From: Phyllobacteriaceae bacterium UBA1059
Lineage (GTDB): Bacteria; Pseudomonadota; Alphaproteobacteria; Rhizobiales; Rhizobiaceae
Length of the DNA: 6,578 bases
Reading direction: 5' to 3'
Assembly (NCBI GenBank): GCA_002316345.1
Contig: DCDI01000095.1
Coordinates: 1-6,578, forward strand
The position numbers and the translations under genes are program-made. A model generated the notes under the pieces. The model saw only the letters and a list, made by a program, of their open reading frames with translations. It did not search any database and had not been told where the DNA came from. Shown here in pieces: positions 5,328 through 6,578 of this stretch (its first letter is position 1; the number at the start of each line of letters is the position of its first letter).

Positions 5328-6578
5328 CTACTGCTTGTCCAGTCCATAGACCGAATGCAGCGTGCGAACCGCCAATTCGGTATAGGCCGCGTCGATCAGA
5401 ATGGAAATCTTGATTTCAGACGTCGTGATCGCACGGATGTTGATGCCGCGATCGGCCAGCGCCTTGAAAGCCATCGCCGCGACGCCGGCATGAGAGCGCA
5501 TGCCCATGCCGACCACCGAAATCTTGGCCATGCCGCTTTCGGACTGCACGGTGTCGATGCCGATGTCCTTCTGGATCTGGTCGAGCACGACACGAACCTT
5601 GTCGAGGTCGCCCGCCGGAACGGTGAAGGTCATGTCGGTGCGCGAACCGTCCTCGGAAATATTCTGGACGATCATGTCGACATTGATGTTGGCTTCGGCC
5701 AGCGGCATGAAGATGCCGGCCGCAACACCTGGGCGATCCGAAACGCGGCGGAGCGATATCTGCGCTTCGTCGCGGGCATAAGCGATACCGGTCACGACCT
5801 GCTGTTCCACGATTTCATCCTCGTCGCAAATGAGTGTGCCGGGCGGGTTATGGAAATCTCCCATGCCGGGCGCATTGGGATCCTCGAAAGACGAACGCAC
5901 GAAGGTACGCACCTTGTGCACCATCGCAAGCTCGACCGAGCGAACCTGCAGAACCTTGGCGCCGAGCGAGGCCAGTTCCAGCATTTCCTCGAAGGAAACG
6001 CGGTTCAAGCGGCGCGCCTTGGGCTCGATGCGCGGATCGGTCGTGTAAACGCCGTCCACGTCGGTATAGATATCGCAGCGATCGGCCTTCACGGCAGCGG
6101 CGATGGCGACCGCGCTCGTATCCGAACCGCCACGGCCAAGCGTCGCGATGCGGTTGTCCGGGCCGATACCCTGGAAACCGGCGATCACCGCCACCTGGCC
6201 GATGCCGAAGCGGCGCACGAGTTCCGACCCGTCGATCTCGGTGATGCGGGCCGCACCATGCGCGCCGTCGGTGCGGATCGGGATCTGCCAACCGGCCCAG
6301 GACCGCGCATCGATGCCAATATGCTGCAGGGCGATCGCCAGGAGACCTGCGGTCACCTGTTCGCCGGACGCGACCACGGCATCATATTCGCGCGCATCAT
6401 GCATGGGCGAAGCGTCGCGCGCCCAGGCAACCAGCTCGTTGGTCTTGCCGGACATGGCGGACACGACCACCGCCACTTCATGGCCGGCATCGACTTCACG
6501 TTTGACGTGTTGGGCCACCACGCGAATGCGGGCGATGTCGGCGACGGAGGTTCCGCCGAATTTCATCACGATACGCGC
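5328..6578 (-). CDS. lysC: Aspartokinase LysC, start codon just outside the window
   Basis: Aspartokinase phosphorylates L-aspartate with ATP to aspartyl phosphate, the first step towards lysine, diaminopimelate, threonine and methionine. The frame is open to the right edge and its first visible codons read ARIV, then MKFGGTSV. Family members normally begin MARIVMKFGGTSV, so the true ATG is probably at 6579-6581, giving 417 residues. The internal GTG (6569) and ATG (6566) are less likely starts. Numbering from that Met: kinase motif KFGGTSV at about 7-13, GRGGSDTSA at about 149-157, and EEMLELASLGAKVLQVRSVELA at about 198-219. Two ACT domains follow (about 275-340 and 352-415, including ITTSEIKIS), as in single-function aspartokinases inhibited by lysine and/or threonine. 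The stop is TAG, the only one in the window that RF1 reads. ptsP starts 75 nt downstream with no clear terminator between. Confidence 0.97.
   Translation of the reverse strand, partial: ARIVMKFGGTSVADIARIRVVAQHVKREVDAGHEVAVVVSAMSGKTNELVAWARDASPMHDAREYDAVVASGEQVTAGLLAIALQHIGIDARSWAGWQIPIRTDGAHGAARITEIDGSELVRRFGIGQVAVIAGFQGIGPDNRIATLGRGGSDTSAVAIAAAVKADRCDIYTDVDGVYTTDPRIEPKARRLNRVSFEEMLELASLGAKVLQVRSVELAMVHKVRTFVRSSFEDPNAPGMGDFHNPPGTLICDEDEIVEQQVVTGIAYARDEAQISLRRVSDRPGVAAGIFMPLAEANINVDMIVQNISEDGSRTDMTFTVPAGDLDKVRVVLDQIQKDIGIDTVQSESGMAKISVVGMGMRSHAGVAAMAFKALADRGINIRAITTSEIKISILIDAAYTELAVRTLHSVYGLDKQ

Overview
The window is a stretch of GC-rich (about 60% by eye) chromosomal DNA, very probably from an alphaproteobacterium, most likely of the order Hyphomicrobiales (Rhizobiales). 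The evidence is the gene order lysC - ptsP - prfA - prmC - DUF4167, which is typical of that class, together with family features such as an N-terminal GAF domain on PtsP, an aspartokinase starting ARIVMKFGGTSV, and a DUF4167 protein starting MRPQQQNRRMRGRN. I cannot assign a genus. All genes lie on the minus strand, so transcription runs from high to low coordinates.

Layout in the direction of transcription: lysC (aspartokinase; its ATG falls just outside the right edge), a 75-nt spacer holding a strong hairpin next to the ptsP ribosome binding site, ptsP (EI-Ntr of the nitrogen phosphotransferase system), a 15-nt spacer, prfA (peptide chain release factor 1), a 9-nt spacer, prmC (methyltransferase for the GGQ glutamine of release factors), a 393-nt gap with no convincing gene, and the first 214 codons of a DUF4167 gene that runs off the left edge.

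How the genes relate: PrmC modifies the product of the gene directly before it, so prfA-prmC is a functional pair with probable translational coupling. LysC starts the aspartate amino-acid pathway, and PtsP is the first phosphoryl carrier of PTS-Ntr, which senses nitrogen status through its GAF domain in related bacteria. The tight spacing suggests one lysC-ptsP-prfA-prmC transcript linking amino-acid and nitrogen status with translation termination. The DUF4167 gene probably has its own promoter in the gap. Its product has unknown function and an unusual composition: basic N-terminus, poly-asparagine run, a short conserved domain, then a long Arg-rich mixed-charge repeat tail.

Most of the window is conserved housekeeping sequence. 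I see no mobile element, CRISPR array, tRNA or rRNA. The parts most worth a second look are the DUF4167 tail, the 393-nt gap and the lysC-ptsP hairpin. The many long plus-strand open frames, including one of 619 codons opposite ptsP, are antisense shadows and are not annotated.
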